Positions 36,066 to 48,540 of a stretch of 64,000 bases of DNA are shown piece after piece. Within the stretch, counting starts at the first letter, position 1. Each line of letters opens with the position of its first letter. Under the pieces are notes generated by a model that was not told the DNA's origin, searched no databases, and worked only from the letters and a program-made list of their open reading frames with translations. Both the position numbers and the translations under genes were made by a program. The stretch comes from Paraescarpia echinospica (Eukaryota; Annelida; Polychaeta; Sabellida; Siboglinidae), in the NCBI GenBank assembly GCA_020002185.1, contig CM034533.1, positions 52,843,568-52,907,567 of the forward strand, read 5' to 3'.

Positions 36066-37479
36066 CAGGCATGAGATTCTTCCGCGGAAACGCGGATTTC
36101 CGCGGTTCATGAACTCGATTTGGCCGTTTCTGTGATTCGTCCAAATCCGAAAAAAATGTTTTTTAATATAGGGGGTGTGTGACTTGGCAAACATCGACAA
36201 TAAAAATTATAAATTTCGTGATCGTCGTCCTTTTTCAAAAGCAAGCCGCATTGTGAATGGCCAGAAATGGCGAATCACGGCGCAGCTTACAATCCGTGCA
36301 TGAATTGTATGAGTAAATTACTGAATTATCGGAATTTACGTAGCAGTTGAGTGGTTTTAAGATCGTAATTTCAATAAATATATCGTTTAGCCTGCCACGC
36401 GAGGCGTTGTAACTATGGGACTTGCATTACGGCGCCGGCGTACGCTCACGTCGCTGGCGTTACGCCTTACGGGTCATGGCATAATAAAGCACCGTTAACG
36501 ATATGTAAACGCGAATAGTAAGCGGAGTATACGTTTTGGCGATAACTTTAAGGTATCCTAGATGGGTTTATAGATTATTTTGGATAAGTATATGCCAAAA
36601 CTTAGTAAGTTTTCTTGGATGGGCGATAATATGTCAACATGAAGTACGCCTGTTCACTTTAACGTATGGTTTAGGTTATTATTAATTAACTAATAATTTG
36701 AATTAAATTTACCTGACGTTGTTAATATGAACACTTTTAGGGGATATGGCGTGCACCAAGAAGGATGCTGTATAGAGAGGAGACGAATTGAATTTGAAGA
36801 AGCAAGAGAAAAGCAGCTAACCAGGTTTCCCAAGACTTCAAGAGGCAAAGACTAAAGTGCCAAAAATACTTAAATCTGTCCACCTCCACTCCCCAGTCCT
36901 TACTCAGGCAGAGAAGAGAAAGAAAGCTGTGAGTGCCAGGATCAAGCACAGGCAAGAAAAGAAGTGAAGTCACATGTCCACAATGAACACTTGTAAAGTT
37001 TACAAGTTTATGGTTTCAATGAACACTAGTAGATGTGGACGTTTGTGTGTGACTTTCAGTGTACTGTACATTAGAATTATCATTTTAATAAACCTTAGTT
37101 ATTTAATGCATTTTTTTGTATTTTTTACATTGACCACTTGTGTAATGTAGTTTTGACAACGTAATATACACTGCTTCTGTTTTTTTGAGATATATGAAAA
37201 TGATGTGCTTTTACAGTTATGTGCAGGGAACTGTATGCTTACACTTTTGATTAATACAATCCCAAATGTAGTGTTTCTATGCACTAGGTTTGTGATTTTA
37301 TATAAAATGGAAGTTACAGGATTAAACAAAAACAGTGTGAAAGTACACCAGATTGCATCACAAACAATGATGTCTTAAACAAATTCTGAGTTCTAATCCA
37401 GACCCCCCACCTTTCTTCCCGTTTGCCGCGCCGCGCGCAAATGTTCCTCGAAAGTGACTTGCCTCCTCTCACATCCCTG
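36066..37479. mobile_element. DNA transposon with 5-bp AATTA target duplication (hAT5-like)
   Basis: The left end is CAGGCATGAGA (36066) and the right end TCTCACATCCCTG (to 37479), near-inverted repeats. AATTA flanks both sides (36061-36065 and 37480-37484). Just inside the left end is a GC-rich palindromic block built from CCGCGGAAACGCGG. Near the right end a plus-strand frame with Lys/Arg-rich sequence (TQAEKRKKAVSARIKHRQEKK, about 36900-36966) ends at TGA and is followed by AATAAA at about 37088. This may be the remnant 3' exon of a lost transposase. The same end type and duplication length are seen at 12542-14029. Confidence 0.78.
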
Positions 37480-38089
37480 AATTATTTACTGTGGAATATG
37501 TTGCAAGAATAACTGTTTAGTACACACATATTTAGATTACTCCACATTTCTATACCTGTAACACTGACGCGCGTTGATTTCAATTTGGTTCTCGTATACA
37601 CACAGTGGAAATGTCCCTAACTACTACTTGCATATTATCTACAACATTAAATTGTAATTGCAGAGGAAGTGAGTTTTAAACATGTAAACTCGACTATATC
37701 AAGAAATTTAAGGCACTTCAGATTATAAAATAAATCATTAGTACGGTCTCTGCATTGCTGACGATTCCAACTGCTTTCTTTTGCGAAGAAATGATACGAC
37801 CCAATCTAGACGGATAGGTTGTGTCCCATATTTCACAGGTATACATGATATATATGGTAATGTTGTGCGTAGTACTTACTTGGGCAGGCCCAATGTACAG
37901 ACCTGCGAAGACTAAGTCGCAGATCTACGAGGCTGAAGGGCTTACGGGACTGCGCGTTTCGGGGGACGGGCGATCACGGCGGCGGCAAATCAGACTGACG
38001 GCTATTCTTGTTGCATGGGTATTTAATAAACTATTGTGTGTGTATTGTTGGAGGTGTAAAGCGGTTGTGCGTACTTATATCTTGGGTGT
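37480..38089. other. No gene seen
   Basis: A short GC-rich patch at about 37885-37990 has an open plus-strand frame (37821-38093) without recognisable motifs. Confidence 0.4.
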
Positions 38090-38797
38090 GTGAACTATTT
38101 ACAGTGCTGCTCCACTACAGTAATACTAACGTACAATACAAGTTATACATGACTTTCATATTTAATGTATACCGGACTTTGTTTAGTATTGAAATATTAT
38201 TTGACATCTTTGCGCTAATGTTCTCAATACGTTGCCTCCACGTGAAATTTTCATTGATAATTACACCTAAGAACTTAATACAAGGCACTTTGTCTATATC
38301 AAATCATTGTCAATTTGAAATTGTCCACCTTTTTTCTTCCCGAATAACATAAATTTCGTTTTACCTAGATTTACAGATAATTTATATTCACTTTAAACCA
38401 AAATAAAAACTTAGCTAATTCTGAAACCAACACATTTTGCATTTCCTTTAAGCTGTCACCTGTGTCAAATGTATTTGTATCATCCGCAAATAGAATAAAT
38501 TGCATTAAGATATACGTTAGATACATTGCATGTATCGTTTATATATATATATATATAATAAGAATAACAACGGACCAAGTACAGACCCTTGTAGCACTCC
38601 GCATATGATACGCATTTTCTCACGGATTTCAAATCACCATGGTAAACATATTGATACTTATTTCTCAAATTCAAAAGGAAAGGGAGAAAGTTTAAGCGCA
38701 TTGCGCATTTGGCACTTTCCCAAATGTGGTCTATGCATTTCCCGGCAACCTTCCACAATAGGTGGCTAACTGAGTTACTACTCACGCTTAACCACAC
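38090..38797 (-). pseudogene. LINE reverse-transcriptase fragment
   Basis: The minus strand, across several frames, shows a GVLQGSVLGP-like sequence (about 38570-38600) and a FADDT-like motif from the complement of GTATCATCCGCAAATAG (38476-38492). Further along, at about 38230-38280, comes a FLGVIINENFTW-like block. The frame is broken many times and a TA microsatellite lies at 38538-38556. Confidence 0.68.
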
Positions 38798-39138
38798 ATT
38801 TCAAGTGTACTGGCACTCTTACAGTTCGTATAACTATAAGCAAGTCGCACACTGTACGATAAATACAAACACCCTTTGAAAAAAACTGGTTCGAACCCCC
38901 TTTGAAAAAAATGGTTATGCCTAGGCTATGGCCGCATATCGAACTTTCTGTACATGAGCCCTCTAACTTAGCCTGATTTTTACTCTCGCCAACGTCTACA
39001 AGCATTTTCTAGGCGGGTTTAGAAGGCGCTGGATCCGCCAAGCTCCGTAAATACATTGTATCTATTTATATAGACCAATGGGCTTGACCTGAGATATGTA
39101 CACATTGTAATCCCGCCTTATTAATAACGTAATCGCTG

Positions 39139-39330
39139 ATTGGTCTAGCGTGAATAACGTAGTCGTTGATTGGTCTAGCGCTCCGGCGACGCGTGTGGTT
39201 CGTTCGAGAAGCAGACACGTCACGATCACGCGCGTTACAAATAGATTTATCATCGCCGCTTCTAGTACACAGCCGAAGCGAGTGGAACGTTCGAGAGCGT
39301 TGCGTCAGGCGGTCAGACGCTGATATAAAA
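39139..39330 (+). promoter_or_regulatory. HSP70 promoter: CCAAT boxes, heat-shock elements, TATA box
   Basis: Two ATTGG (inverted CCAAT) boxes are at 39138-39142 and 39167-39171 within a repeated TGATTGGTCTAGCG. A heat-shock element half-site pair TTCGAGAA is at 39203-39210. A nearly perfect three-unit heat-shock element, GAACGTTCGAGAG, is at 39285-39297. The TATA box TATAAA is at 39324-39329. Spacing fits a heat-inducible promoter with transcription starting around 39355. Confidence 0.85.
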
Positions 39331-39354
39331 CTGCGTTTACCTTTACCGAAGTCA

Positions 39355-39430
39355 GTACAGTTACCAGCACCAGCGATTGCAAGAAGTGAGTTGAATACGA
39401 GAAGACCAGCATAAAACAGCAACGACGTAG
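39355..39430 (+). other. HSP70 5' UTR exon
   Basis: Begins about 30 bp after the TATA box (start inferred) and ends at the donor ACGTAG|GTAAGG (39430/39431). A 1287-bp 5' UTR intron runs to the acceptor TTGTTTTCAG at 40717, leaving seven bases before the ATG at 40725. Confidence 0.75.
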
Positions 39431-40724
39431 GTAAGGAATGTATCTTTGACTTTGTTTTTAAGCGTGCATTTTTGGAGTGATGTTCAGCCTCAGAAAATGA
39501 GTTTAAATTTACCGCGGTTGCCTAACGTTTGTAAGCGCTATCCCACCCAACTACTGTACTGACACTGTCCCAAATCCCAACGCCGTGGAGACTGGGACCA
39601 GCGTACAAGCGAAAAGTATCTAGAGACTAGACATAGTCATAAAAGTGCCACATATATATGTATGGCCATGGGCACGGCAAGCGAAAACGACATTTAAAAA
39701 AATGCTGTCGCCGGCGTTTTTCGTGGTTGTTTTAGCCTAGGCTTAGAGTATAGGGGCCTATGACTATGTAAGGTGCATACAAATTTCCGACTCCAATGGC
39801 TAGAATACATCATAAGGATAAAAACGATGTATAGTTATGTAGTTAAATGTGAAATTTGCTGAATTACGAACGCATGCACGCGGCGTTTTCCCATGTCGCC
39901 GGCAACACTGACTACAACCACTGACACTGTTCAAATTATTAAACTGCTTATTATAAATATAAACGTGCCCCATGTGTGTTTCCTTCAGCTCATAAAAAGT
40001 GTAGATTATTTTTATGATATAAATAAATCACCTGCAGTACAAAATTATGTGTCTGTGCTCTTGAGTAGCTTGTCGCCGAAATCATGCGATTTACGTTACG
40101 CAGTTTCCTTTGGCTTTGCCAGGCCCAGGCTTTGGTTTTCTCCAACTTTAAATTTACACCAAACGTAGTTGCAAACTGTTACTGAAATGCAATTTTACCA
40201 TGTCCATGTTTGAGTGACTAGGTAAATTTAGTCGTAGTGTTAGTGTGAATAAATGGTTGTTAATTTCTGTTAGGATTTTTACCCACTGTAGGAGACTTGA
40301 GGGCAGGTAATTCACTAAGGCTAAGCGTCATTGTATAACGTATTCCTCATATTAAAGTTTACCAAAAAAATACAAATATTCAAGTTTGAAACCATGTTTT
40401 TAGTAATATACATCGTAGAATAGGTGATATTTCAAATAAAATGTCTACAAATTAGATTTTGTAAAAACAAATTGGACCAGTTGATCAAGTGAAAATGTCT
40501 CGTTTTCGCTAGCCTTGCCCATATACTAGCATAATATTTAGGCTATACAAACCACATTAAATTTAAAATATACGTCATAATTGATTTTCCGGGAGCACAA
40601 ATCGTGCGCCCAAATAATGTTTTTTTGTCGTTTTAAAAATGCATCAAAGTCTTCCTAATATAGTATGTGCTAAATCTCTAACACCTATTCACGGTCACAC
40701 ATTTGATTTGTTTTCAGACTCAAA

Positions 40725-43590
40725 ATGGCGAAAGCACCAGCAATCGGTATTGATCTCGGCACCACCTACTCGTGTGTGGGCGTCTTCCAGCACGGCAAGG
40801 TGGAAATCATCGCCAACGACCAGGGCAACCGCACGACGCCCAGTTATGTGGCGTTCACGGACTCGGAGCGCCTCATTGGAGACGCAGCCAAGAACCAAGT
40901 GGCCATGAATCCCAGCAACACAGTGTTTGATGCCAAGCGACTTATCGGGCGTCGCTTCGACGAACACGCCGTCCAGTCAGACATCAAACACTGGCCGTTT
41001 GAAGTTGCTAACGAGAGCAGCAAGCCGAAGATCCGTGTAGAATACAAGGGTGAGAAGAAATTGTTCTTCCCTGAGGAAATCTCTTCCATGGTTCTCAACA
41101 AGATGAAGGAAACAGCCGAAGCCTACCTTGGCGTGGTACGTGTGTCTTCAACTCTTAACACATGTTGTATCTGTTGTGTAACTATAACCAGAAGCTACAT
41201 GCGTGGCATAATTTATAAACATGATAAGATGTTGTATATGTAGTTTATAGTGCCTTAAATATAAAATATTCCCCATTCAAAATGTCAGCAGTTTGATTGA
41301 TGTGAAATTGGTTGTAAAACATGTAGTGGTGTATTTGGGAATATTTGGCCATGGCTCCGTTTGTTTTTTCTCTCTAAGTTTCCCATGCAATATGTTGTGC
41401 GTTTATATTTTAGCATGTGACTAAGCTTGGCCCCTGTGACTTCCACCTTTTGGATACCTCGTAGATACGTGACTGTTTTTAAATATCACAGTATGATAAT
41501 GCCATTCGATACAGTAGATGTTATTTTTATTATAGTAGATGTTATTTTTTATTGTATGATTACCATAAAAAGACTGCGTATATATCGCTATATAAGATAC
41601 TTAAGTATTGGTCTATTGACGTGTGTGTATTGTTTATATTGCAGACGGTAACCGATGCGGTAGTGACAGTGCCTGCCTACTTCAACGACTCACAGCGCCA
41701 GGCGACGAAGGACGCCGGCACCATCTCGGGCCTCAACGTCCTACGAATCATTAACGAGCCGACGGCTGCAGCCATCGCGTACGGCCTTGACAAGAAGGTC
41801 GGCGGTGAGCGCAACGTGCTCATCTTTGACTTGGGCGGCGGCACATTCGACGTGTCCATCCTGACCATCGAGGACGGCATCTTTGAGGTAAAGTCGACGG
41901 CTGGCGACACTCACTTAGGAGGCGAAGACTTCGACTCGCGTCTCGTCAACCACTTCGTGCAGGAGTTCCGACGAAAGAACAAGAAGGACATTACCGACAA
42001 CAAGCGTGCTGTGCGACGTCTGCGGACGGCGTGCGAGCGGGCAAAACGCACGCTGTCAAGCAGCACGCAGGCAAGCATCGAGATCGACTCCCTGTACGAA
42101 GGCATTGACTTCTACACAACAATCACCCGTGCCCGCTTCGAGGAGCTCAACGCCGACCTATTCCGCGGCACTTTGGAGCCGGTTGAAAAGGCCCTGAGAG
42201 ATTCGAAGCTCGACAAGTCAAGCATCAATGAGATTGTTCTCGTGGGAGGGTCGACGCGTATCCCGAAGATCCAGAAGCTTCTGCAGGACTTCTTCAGCGG
42301 CAAAGAGCTCAACAAGTCCATCAACCCTGACGAGGCCGTCGCATACGGAGCTGCTGTGCAGGCGGCGATTCTGCACGGCGACAAGTCGGAGGCCGTCCAG
42401 GATCTGCTGCTGCTCGACGTGTCGCCGCTGTCCCTCGGCATCGAGACGGCCGGCGGAGTGATGACGAGTCTCATCAAGCGCAACACGACGATCCCGACCA
42501 AACAGACGCAGACGTTCACGACCTACTCGGACAACCAGCCCGGCGTGCTCATCCAGGTGTACGAGGGCGAGCGAGCCATGACCAAGGACAACAACCTGCT
42601 CGGCAAGTTTGAGCTGTCCAACATCCCCCCGGCGCCCCGCGGAGTTCCACAAATCGAGGTCACCTTCGACATCGATGCCAACGGCATCCTGAATGTGACG
42701 GCGACAGACAAGAGCACCGGACGCGAGAATAAGATCACCATCACCAATGACAAAGGTCGTCTGAGCAAGGACGACATCGAGCGCATGGTGCAGGACGCGG
42801 AGAAGTACAAGAACGATGACGAGCAACAACGCGAACGCATTCAGGCGAAGAACGCGCTCGAGAGCTACGCCTACAACATGAAGTCGACTGTCGAGGACGA
42901 CAAGTTGAAGGATAAGCTGAGTGAGGCGGACCGCAAGAAGATCACCGACAAATGCAACGAGGTCATCTCTTGGCTCGACAGCAACCAGGTAAGACACCCG
43001 CTCTAAGCCAGAGTTGTAGCTCAGTGTCTCGGTTAGGGTTGAAATGACAGTGTTCTATCCAAGTGTGTCCAAATCTACATGCGCTGATGGGAATTTATAT
43101 TGATATAATAACGTGCACAGTAACTGGCGTAAAGCAATGACATTACCTACCGTACCTAATATATTTGTGTTCTCTATTTGAGATGACGAAATGGAAGCTG
43201 GGAATCTGTCTTGGACGCCGTTAGCAGCATATTCTGTGTAATAATTTTCCACTACTGAGAACTAAACTGGATTACAACATTTCTGAATTTACTAATAGCA
43301 TCCATTTTATAAGGTTTTGATTATATAATCATGTTCTTGTTAATAATAAAAAAATAATTACAATATGTGTATGACATGTACTTCATTATATTGTTCACTG
43401 TTTACAGACGGCCGAGAAAGACGAGTTTGAACATCACCAGAAGGAACTGGAGAAAGTCTGCATGCCGATCATCACCAACTTATACCAGTCTACAGGTGGT
43501 ATGCCGGGCGGCATGCCGGGTGGTATGCCTGGAGCATCATGCGGTGCTGGCGGCAAAGTCGGGGGACCGACCATCGAGGAGGTCGACTAA
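40725..43590 (+). CDS. HSP70: Cytosolic heat shock protein 70
   Basis: Three coding exons: 40725-41135, 41645-42988 and 43408-43590, all phase 0, giving 645 residues, the usual length of cytosolic HSP70. The nucleotide-binding domain has [13 protein letters not shown] at residue 7, then [14 protein letters not shown] and [17 protein letters not shown]. The substrate-binding domain and lid follow. The C-terminus has a short GGMP repeat and ends in IEEVD, the cytosolic motif that binds TPR co-chaperones such as Hop and CHIP. The ATP-driven chaperone folds nascent and stress-damaged proteins. The frame continues past the first donor for 35 codons, which is read-through into the intron and not part of the protein. 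The upstream heat-shock elements suggest heat induction even though the gene has introns. Confidence 0.97.
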
Positions 43591-43647
43591 AGTCGAGTGC
43601 ACAGCGGACGTCAGGATTTGTGAAATATTGACAAATCGTCAATGATT

Positions 43648-43808
43648 CATGAAAAATGAGACAGGTCGTGATTGATTCATGAAAGATGGACAGATCGTGA
43701 TTCCTGACAGATGGACCTGTCATGATTCATGATCACATGGACAGATCGTGATTCATGACAGATGGACAGATCGCGATTCATGACATATGGACAGATCAGA
43801 ATTTATGA
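43648..43808 (+). repeat. Imperfect tandem repeat in the HSP70 3' UTR
   Basis: About six degenerate copies of a 26-28-bp unit containing GGACAGATCGTGATTCATGA follow the stop codon by about 60 bp. They are transcribed with the gene. Confidence 0.8.
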
Positions 43809-44053
43809 GAGATAACATGTCCTTTTGTACTGTTTATTATCCTCTCTTGTATATATATATATATATCATTTTGCACAATGCTGAAAATCTGATAAAAAGT
43901 ATTATATTTTCAAATGGATTATATTAAATTGTAGTATATTTTCAAATAATTTATATTATCGTGTTGTAGTTTCAATTAAACTAGTAAATGCGCACAACTA
44001 CGTTGGCTGTCTGGGAGACAGGACTGCTTGTTGATGTGGAGGCAACTGGTGTT

Positions 44054-44059
44054 AATAAA
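44054..44059 (+). terminator. Possible HSP70 polyadenylation signal
   Basis: AATAAA about 460 bp after the stop. Non-canonical AT-rich motifs closer to the stop (43900-43980) are alternatives. Confidence 0.4.
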
Positions 44060-44730
44060 ATATGTTAAACGTGTTCTTGTGTCCAAAGAATTCAATGATA
44101 GCGTCACAGAAAAATACACCCAGTGGATATTCGCTACAAGAACTCGAACATAGTGAAAGGAGCACATTTGAAATCCTCATTGATTTATACCGTTTTGTAC
44201 AGATATAGGGACTATTTGGGTACAAGGAACAGTCTTGCAGAGTTCCAACGTGTTCCTTACAGCGGGCGTCTACTGTACTAACCCTACAAATAATCAATAA
44301 CTCAACATCTAATGTTGGCAGGTATACAAACATAAAGGTTGCTTAATAGCCATGTGCGCGTTCACACATACACAAGAGAATAAAATACCGGTACATACTA
44401 ACGTCGATACGTTTACCAATGAGACGATTTCTTCATTAGCAGTGTGATAGTTTTACCATAGCAGGGTGCCACAGCCATTAAAGTCCCCAGATGCACATTA
44501 TTTTAACATACACTGTACGAATGTTCTCTAAACTAGGACATTTATCGACCGGGTAGTGCGTTATAAACCCTACACACAAAAAACAGTTTCCTGGAGTATC
44601 CGTAACTGACGTTTTATATTTTGACATGACATAAATAGTTTGAACTTGTTTCGTATCAACGTAAAAAGTCCCCAATAACTGAATAGCGCTCCTCGCGACC
44701 TCAGAACAAAAAAAAAAATGAGTAACGTTA

Positions 44731-45007
44731 TTTTACCTACCAATTCTCCCGGAATTTCCGGGAATCTCCCGGATTTTTGGTGTGGGCCTATCTCCCGGTC
44801 TCCCAGAATACAGGCACATCTCCCAGAATTTCGCTGAACCTCGTCTTTGAGATAGCGCGACACCGCGGCACACGTGCTGATCCGCTGAATTTTCAACAAA
44901 ATCTTCAACGGCACCCCCCTCGTCTTCCGATGAGATAGCGCCACACGGGAAGTATGCTGAACCGTTGATGAATCTCCCGGATGTCATTAAAAAAAATTGG
45001 CAGGTAT
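44731..45007. mobile_element. MITE A of the TACCTGCCAA family
   Basis: Ends TTTTACCTACCAA (44731) and TTGGCAGGTAT (to 45007), flanked by ACGTTA on both sides (44725-44730 and 45008-45013). The interior is rich in CTCCCGG words and inversely resembles MITE B. Confidence 0.65.
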
Positions 45008-45147
45008 ACGTTAGGTATGAACAATCGGTTTACGTCAGTCTAACATATGGAACGAACACTAGAACGGTAATTAAGAAGTCTTAAGTTCCTTTTTTTCAGA
45101 AGGTTCGTAGCTTAATCCCTGAAAGTGTGGCGCCCAGTATACAAACC

Positions 45148-45535
45148 TATACCTGCCAACTTCGTTTAATTCCGGAAGATTCAATAGCGATTCAGCACGC
45201 TTCCGTGTCGTGCTATCTCATCGCGCTGTCTCGGATTTTGAGATAGAAAGACGGAGGGGAGGTGCTGTTGAATGTTTGCCGGAACATCAGCGGTTCAGCA
45301 CGTCTCAATAAGTATCCCGTGGTGTCGCCCTGTCTCGGAGACAACTGGTGGTGCTGTTGGAGAATTTTCGTCAAAAATTAAGCGGTTCAGCACGTCTCAA
45401 TAAGTATCCCGTGGTGTCGCGCTATCTGGAGACGGGTGTGGTGTGCTGTTGGAGATGTGCCTGTATTCCGGGAGACCGGAAGGTACACCAAAAATCCACT
45501 AGACTGCCAAAAATTCCGGAAGAGTTGGCAGGTAC
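45148..45535. mobile_element. MITE B of the same family, with an internal 90-bp duplication
   Basis: Ends TATACCTGCCAAC (45148) and GTTGGCAGGTAC (to 45535), flanked by ACAAACC (45141-45147 and 45536-45542). Inside, AGCGGTTCAGCACGTCTCAA recurs 90 bp apart (45289 and 45379). The interior shares GTGCCTGTATTC and ACACCAAAAATCC with MITE A in opposite orientation. A lone end, GTTGGCAGGTATACAAAC, also sits near 44315. Confidence 0.68.
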
Positions 45536-45542
45536 ACAAACC

Positions 45543-46140
45543 GTATAAGAGGAAAACGTTATAAAGATAAATTGGACACCGCACTTTTAAAAGTATTGCA
45601 TTTTCCTAATGTACCACTGCAAAACCTCTTGCAATAGTTTACATTTTATAATGATAGTAATTATACAGCAATAGTTAATAATAAGACAAGACCGGTGTTG
45701 CACTTGAAATGCTTATTTCATATTCAACGAATACAGACCAATGTTGCAATATACATACACAAAACCCGAAACCACACACATATTAGGCGTTTAAATTAAT
45801 AATAATAATACGAAACATTTAAAATCAATTTCAGGCAACGATACCGATAAATTAATTACCTTCTCCTATACGAATCATTAAAGTGTACATAATTGTGAAA
45901 TATTTGAACCAACTATAATAATAACGTTTCATTCACATGAAGTCCATGTGCAAATACATACAAACAACCCAGACGCAAATTATACCTGTAGAAGATTAAC
46001 ATAAAATAAACAATAATACAATTTAAAAATATGTAATAATAATAATAATGTATTTATTTAAGACAATCATCATGTCCATATATAAAAATACATAAATAAA
46101 AGTATGTAAATAAATATAAAAATACATCGATAAGAACTAT
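45543..46140. other. AT-rich stretch, no gene seen
   Basis: Short (AAT)n runs near 45800 and 46035; otherwise featureless. Confidence 0.5.
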
Positions 46141-46151
46141 ATGTTTACAAA

Positions 46152-47663
46152 TTATATAAATCCCGGACTCACTGGTGCCTCAGTAGCAAACATGTGGCTA
46201 GCGATACATCTCATGGGCAAATTGTTAACTTTTATAAAGTTCACCCATAACGCACACATATAGATATTACCAAAATACGCTGTAAATAGCTTATTTTTTA
46301 CGGCAGTTGAACAAAAGTGGAATTTTTGACGTAACATATTACTCTTGGTATACACAAGTCTCACTTTGGCTTGCATGTCAGACTCATCTGACAAGTTATT
46401 AGAAATAACATGTCCAAGATATTTACAAGAGGTGGCAAAGTTTAACTTCTTTCCTCCTAATGTCATTTCTTTAGAAAGATTTGACTTTCTAGATTCAAAG
46501 TACATGACCAGGCATTTACCCGCATTGTATTGCACGTCATGCTCACATCCATGTAAGTAACACATGTCTAGTAGTGTTTGTAGTCCTTTAGTAGAAGGTG
46601 CAAACAGAAGTAGATCATCGGCGTATATAAGGTGATTAACAACCATCTTACCAAGCTACAACCGATTTGTTTTTTTGTGCAGTTGTATACTCAGATTATC
46701 CATATAAATGTTAAAAAGTAAAGGGGATAATTTCCCACCGTGCTTAACACCATTGCCTACCGAGAAGAAGTCCGAGTAGGTATTCCCCATCGTATGCATA
46801 CATATTGATTACTGGATTCATTGCTGAGTACTCTTAACATATAGTTCGGTACATTTCGTTGTTCTAGTTTTGTTAAAAGTTTATATCGGTTGACACGATG
46901 AAACGCCTTTGATGCATCTAAAAACGCGACGTGAATAGCTGAAGCATGTTCAGTGTAGAACCTTAATAATTCCTTAAATGCAAACACGCATAACTCCGTT
47001 GCATGTTTAAGCTTAAAGCCAAATTGGTTAGGAGTGGTTTCCAAGTACATTTCCATTCTGTTAAAAAGAACAGTGTCTATTATCTTCGAAACTATGTTCG
47101 ATAGACATATTGGCCTATAATTTCCTTTGTCGTTTACTCGTCTATTCTTGTCTTTAATAATTGATACAATAACAGACTGTGAAATTTCTTTTGGTAAATA
47201 ACCATGCACCAGAATCATGCTTAATTTCTTTCCAGAATTTGCGGTGGTCTTTTTGACACAACAGTTCTGCAATGTTATCAGCAATGATAGTTTCTTTCTC
47301 CCTTTTACATTTTCTGATCGTCTGCTTGAATTTCATTCTGCATAATTTCATAACATTAAAATGTCACCTTGTCTAGGTTTACCAGTCTCTTTCCATATAC
47401 AGTAAGCATCAATGGCTGCACAATGAAGCTCTTACACTCGCTCGTTCCAACCTGGTACAGCATTATACTTATAAACGCCTTTTGCGATTTGACCGAATTG
47501 TGTGACCACACCTCTTCAGTGTAATCACGATATAATTGTAAAAGTCATCAAGAGCATCATGGTGATTGCAGTTATGACAATTGGGATCAGTGCATCTAAC
47601 ACCCGGTGGAACATTCAGTTTGCTCAATTCAACGTTCTTGCATTCTCTATATGTATTTGTCAC
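46152..47663 (-). pseudogene. LINE reverse transcriptase, decayed
   Basis: Minus strand. A linker with CTDPNCHNCNHHDALDDFYN (47663-47469) leads to the RT core (47284-46757), with NDKGNYRPICLSNIVSKIID, VAFLDASKAFHRVNRYKLL and a damaged VCIRWG region. The catalytic LIYADDLLLFAPSTKGLQ and YLGHVISNNLSDESDMQ follow (46646-46152). The frame changes at about 46650-46757 and 47284. The YADD context and CRYL-type C-terminus differ from the CR1-like LINEs elsewhere in the window, so this is a separate lineage. Confidence 0.85.
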
Positions 47664-47691
47664 ATTTTTACTTTACAAAACAGGCACACAA

Positions 47692-47781
47692 TTCACACAC
47701 GCACACGCACACGCACACGCACACGCACACGCACACGCACACGCACACGCACACGCACACGAACACGCACACGCACACGCC
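47692..47781. repeat. (ACGCAC)n hexanucleotide microsatellite
   Basis: About 14 copies with one G-to-A-type interruption near 47761. Long apparent frames here come from the repeat. Confidence 0.95.
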
Positions 47782-47838
47782 AGCTCGATTTTGAATAGCT
47801 AATTAGATTATTATCATTAGTATTAAATCAATTCTGAT

Positions 47839-48364
47839 ATGACGCGTTGCAAGCGGCAAGTCAAGGCAAAGCAACACTTTGTGTGCGATGACTGCCACAA
47901 CTGGGTGGATTTTGCCTGTGGGAAGTCATGGGCAGATACTACAGAAGAGGCATTCACCTTTCAGTGCGGGTTTTGGATGGTGGATTGTCTGCAGAAGGAG
48001 TTAGTTAGGTTGACATATATTGTGATGGGGGTGGAGATGAGAATTAGTAATGAGACTGGTGGAATGGAGAGAAACGACAGGGAGAGAGTTGGGTGAGACT
48101 GAAGGAGCACAGTATTGACAAGAAGACCGAGGAAAGGAGACTGAGAGGAGGGGAGGTAATTAGAGGGGAAGAAATTGGAGAATCGACGGCAGGAAACGTG
48201 ACAGGCGTGACGGTGACAGGGGAGAAATCGACCGTAGAGAAGGAGGCGGGAGGAAAAATGAGACGGGAGAGGAGAGAAGAAAATGCGATGGGAGGAAAGT
48301 TGACGGGGCGAAAGGAAGTGAGAGTAAATGTGACAGAAGAGAAATCAATAAAAGGGACGATGAC
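47839..48364 (+). pseudogene. CR1-type LINE ORF1, 5' part (PHD-like finger and charged region)
   Basis: The frame from ATG 47839 has KQHFVCDDCHNWVDFACGKS, a PHD-like cysteine/histidine cluster. A frameshift leads to a highly charged Glu/Lys/Arg region (48093 on, with REENAMGGKLTGRKEVRVNV). At 48365 it is cut by the Gypsy LTR. After the LTR element the same charged reading resumes at 53064 in phase, once one copy of the ATGAC duplication is discounted. Confidence 0.72.
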
Positions 48365-48540
48365 TGTTGTAATATCCTATTATTAGGTTATAGTAGTTAT
48401 CTATAGGAATTATGTTTTGTAGCGCATTCGTAATAAAAGACGTGAGTTGGCGGGACTGTCATCAAATGTGTGCTACGCGTACGTGTACTCTGTGTACTTG
48501 AACAGCTGAATTCATCTGATATACACGAACTATCATCTCA
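48365..48540 (+). repeat. 5' LTR
   Basis: 176 bp, TGTTGTAATATCC...ATCATCTCA. It matches 52881-53058 with scattered differences and contains an AATAAA at about 48431. Confidence 0.93.

Noticed and set aside
41136..41243. HSP70 first exon extended past 41135
   Set aside because: The frame runs through the GTACGT donor into the intron; the true junction to [10 protein letters not shown] at 41645 restores the family sequence.
42218..42997. 259-residue minus-strand frame antisense to HSP70
   Set aside because: Shadow of the strongly biased HSP70 codon use; no independent motif.
43648..43808. CRISPR-like array
   Set aside because: The units are degenerate and contiguous without unique spacers, and this is a eukaryotic 3' UTR.
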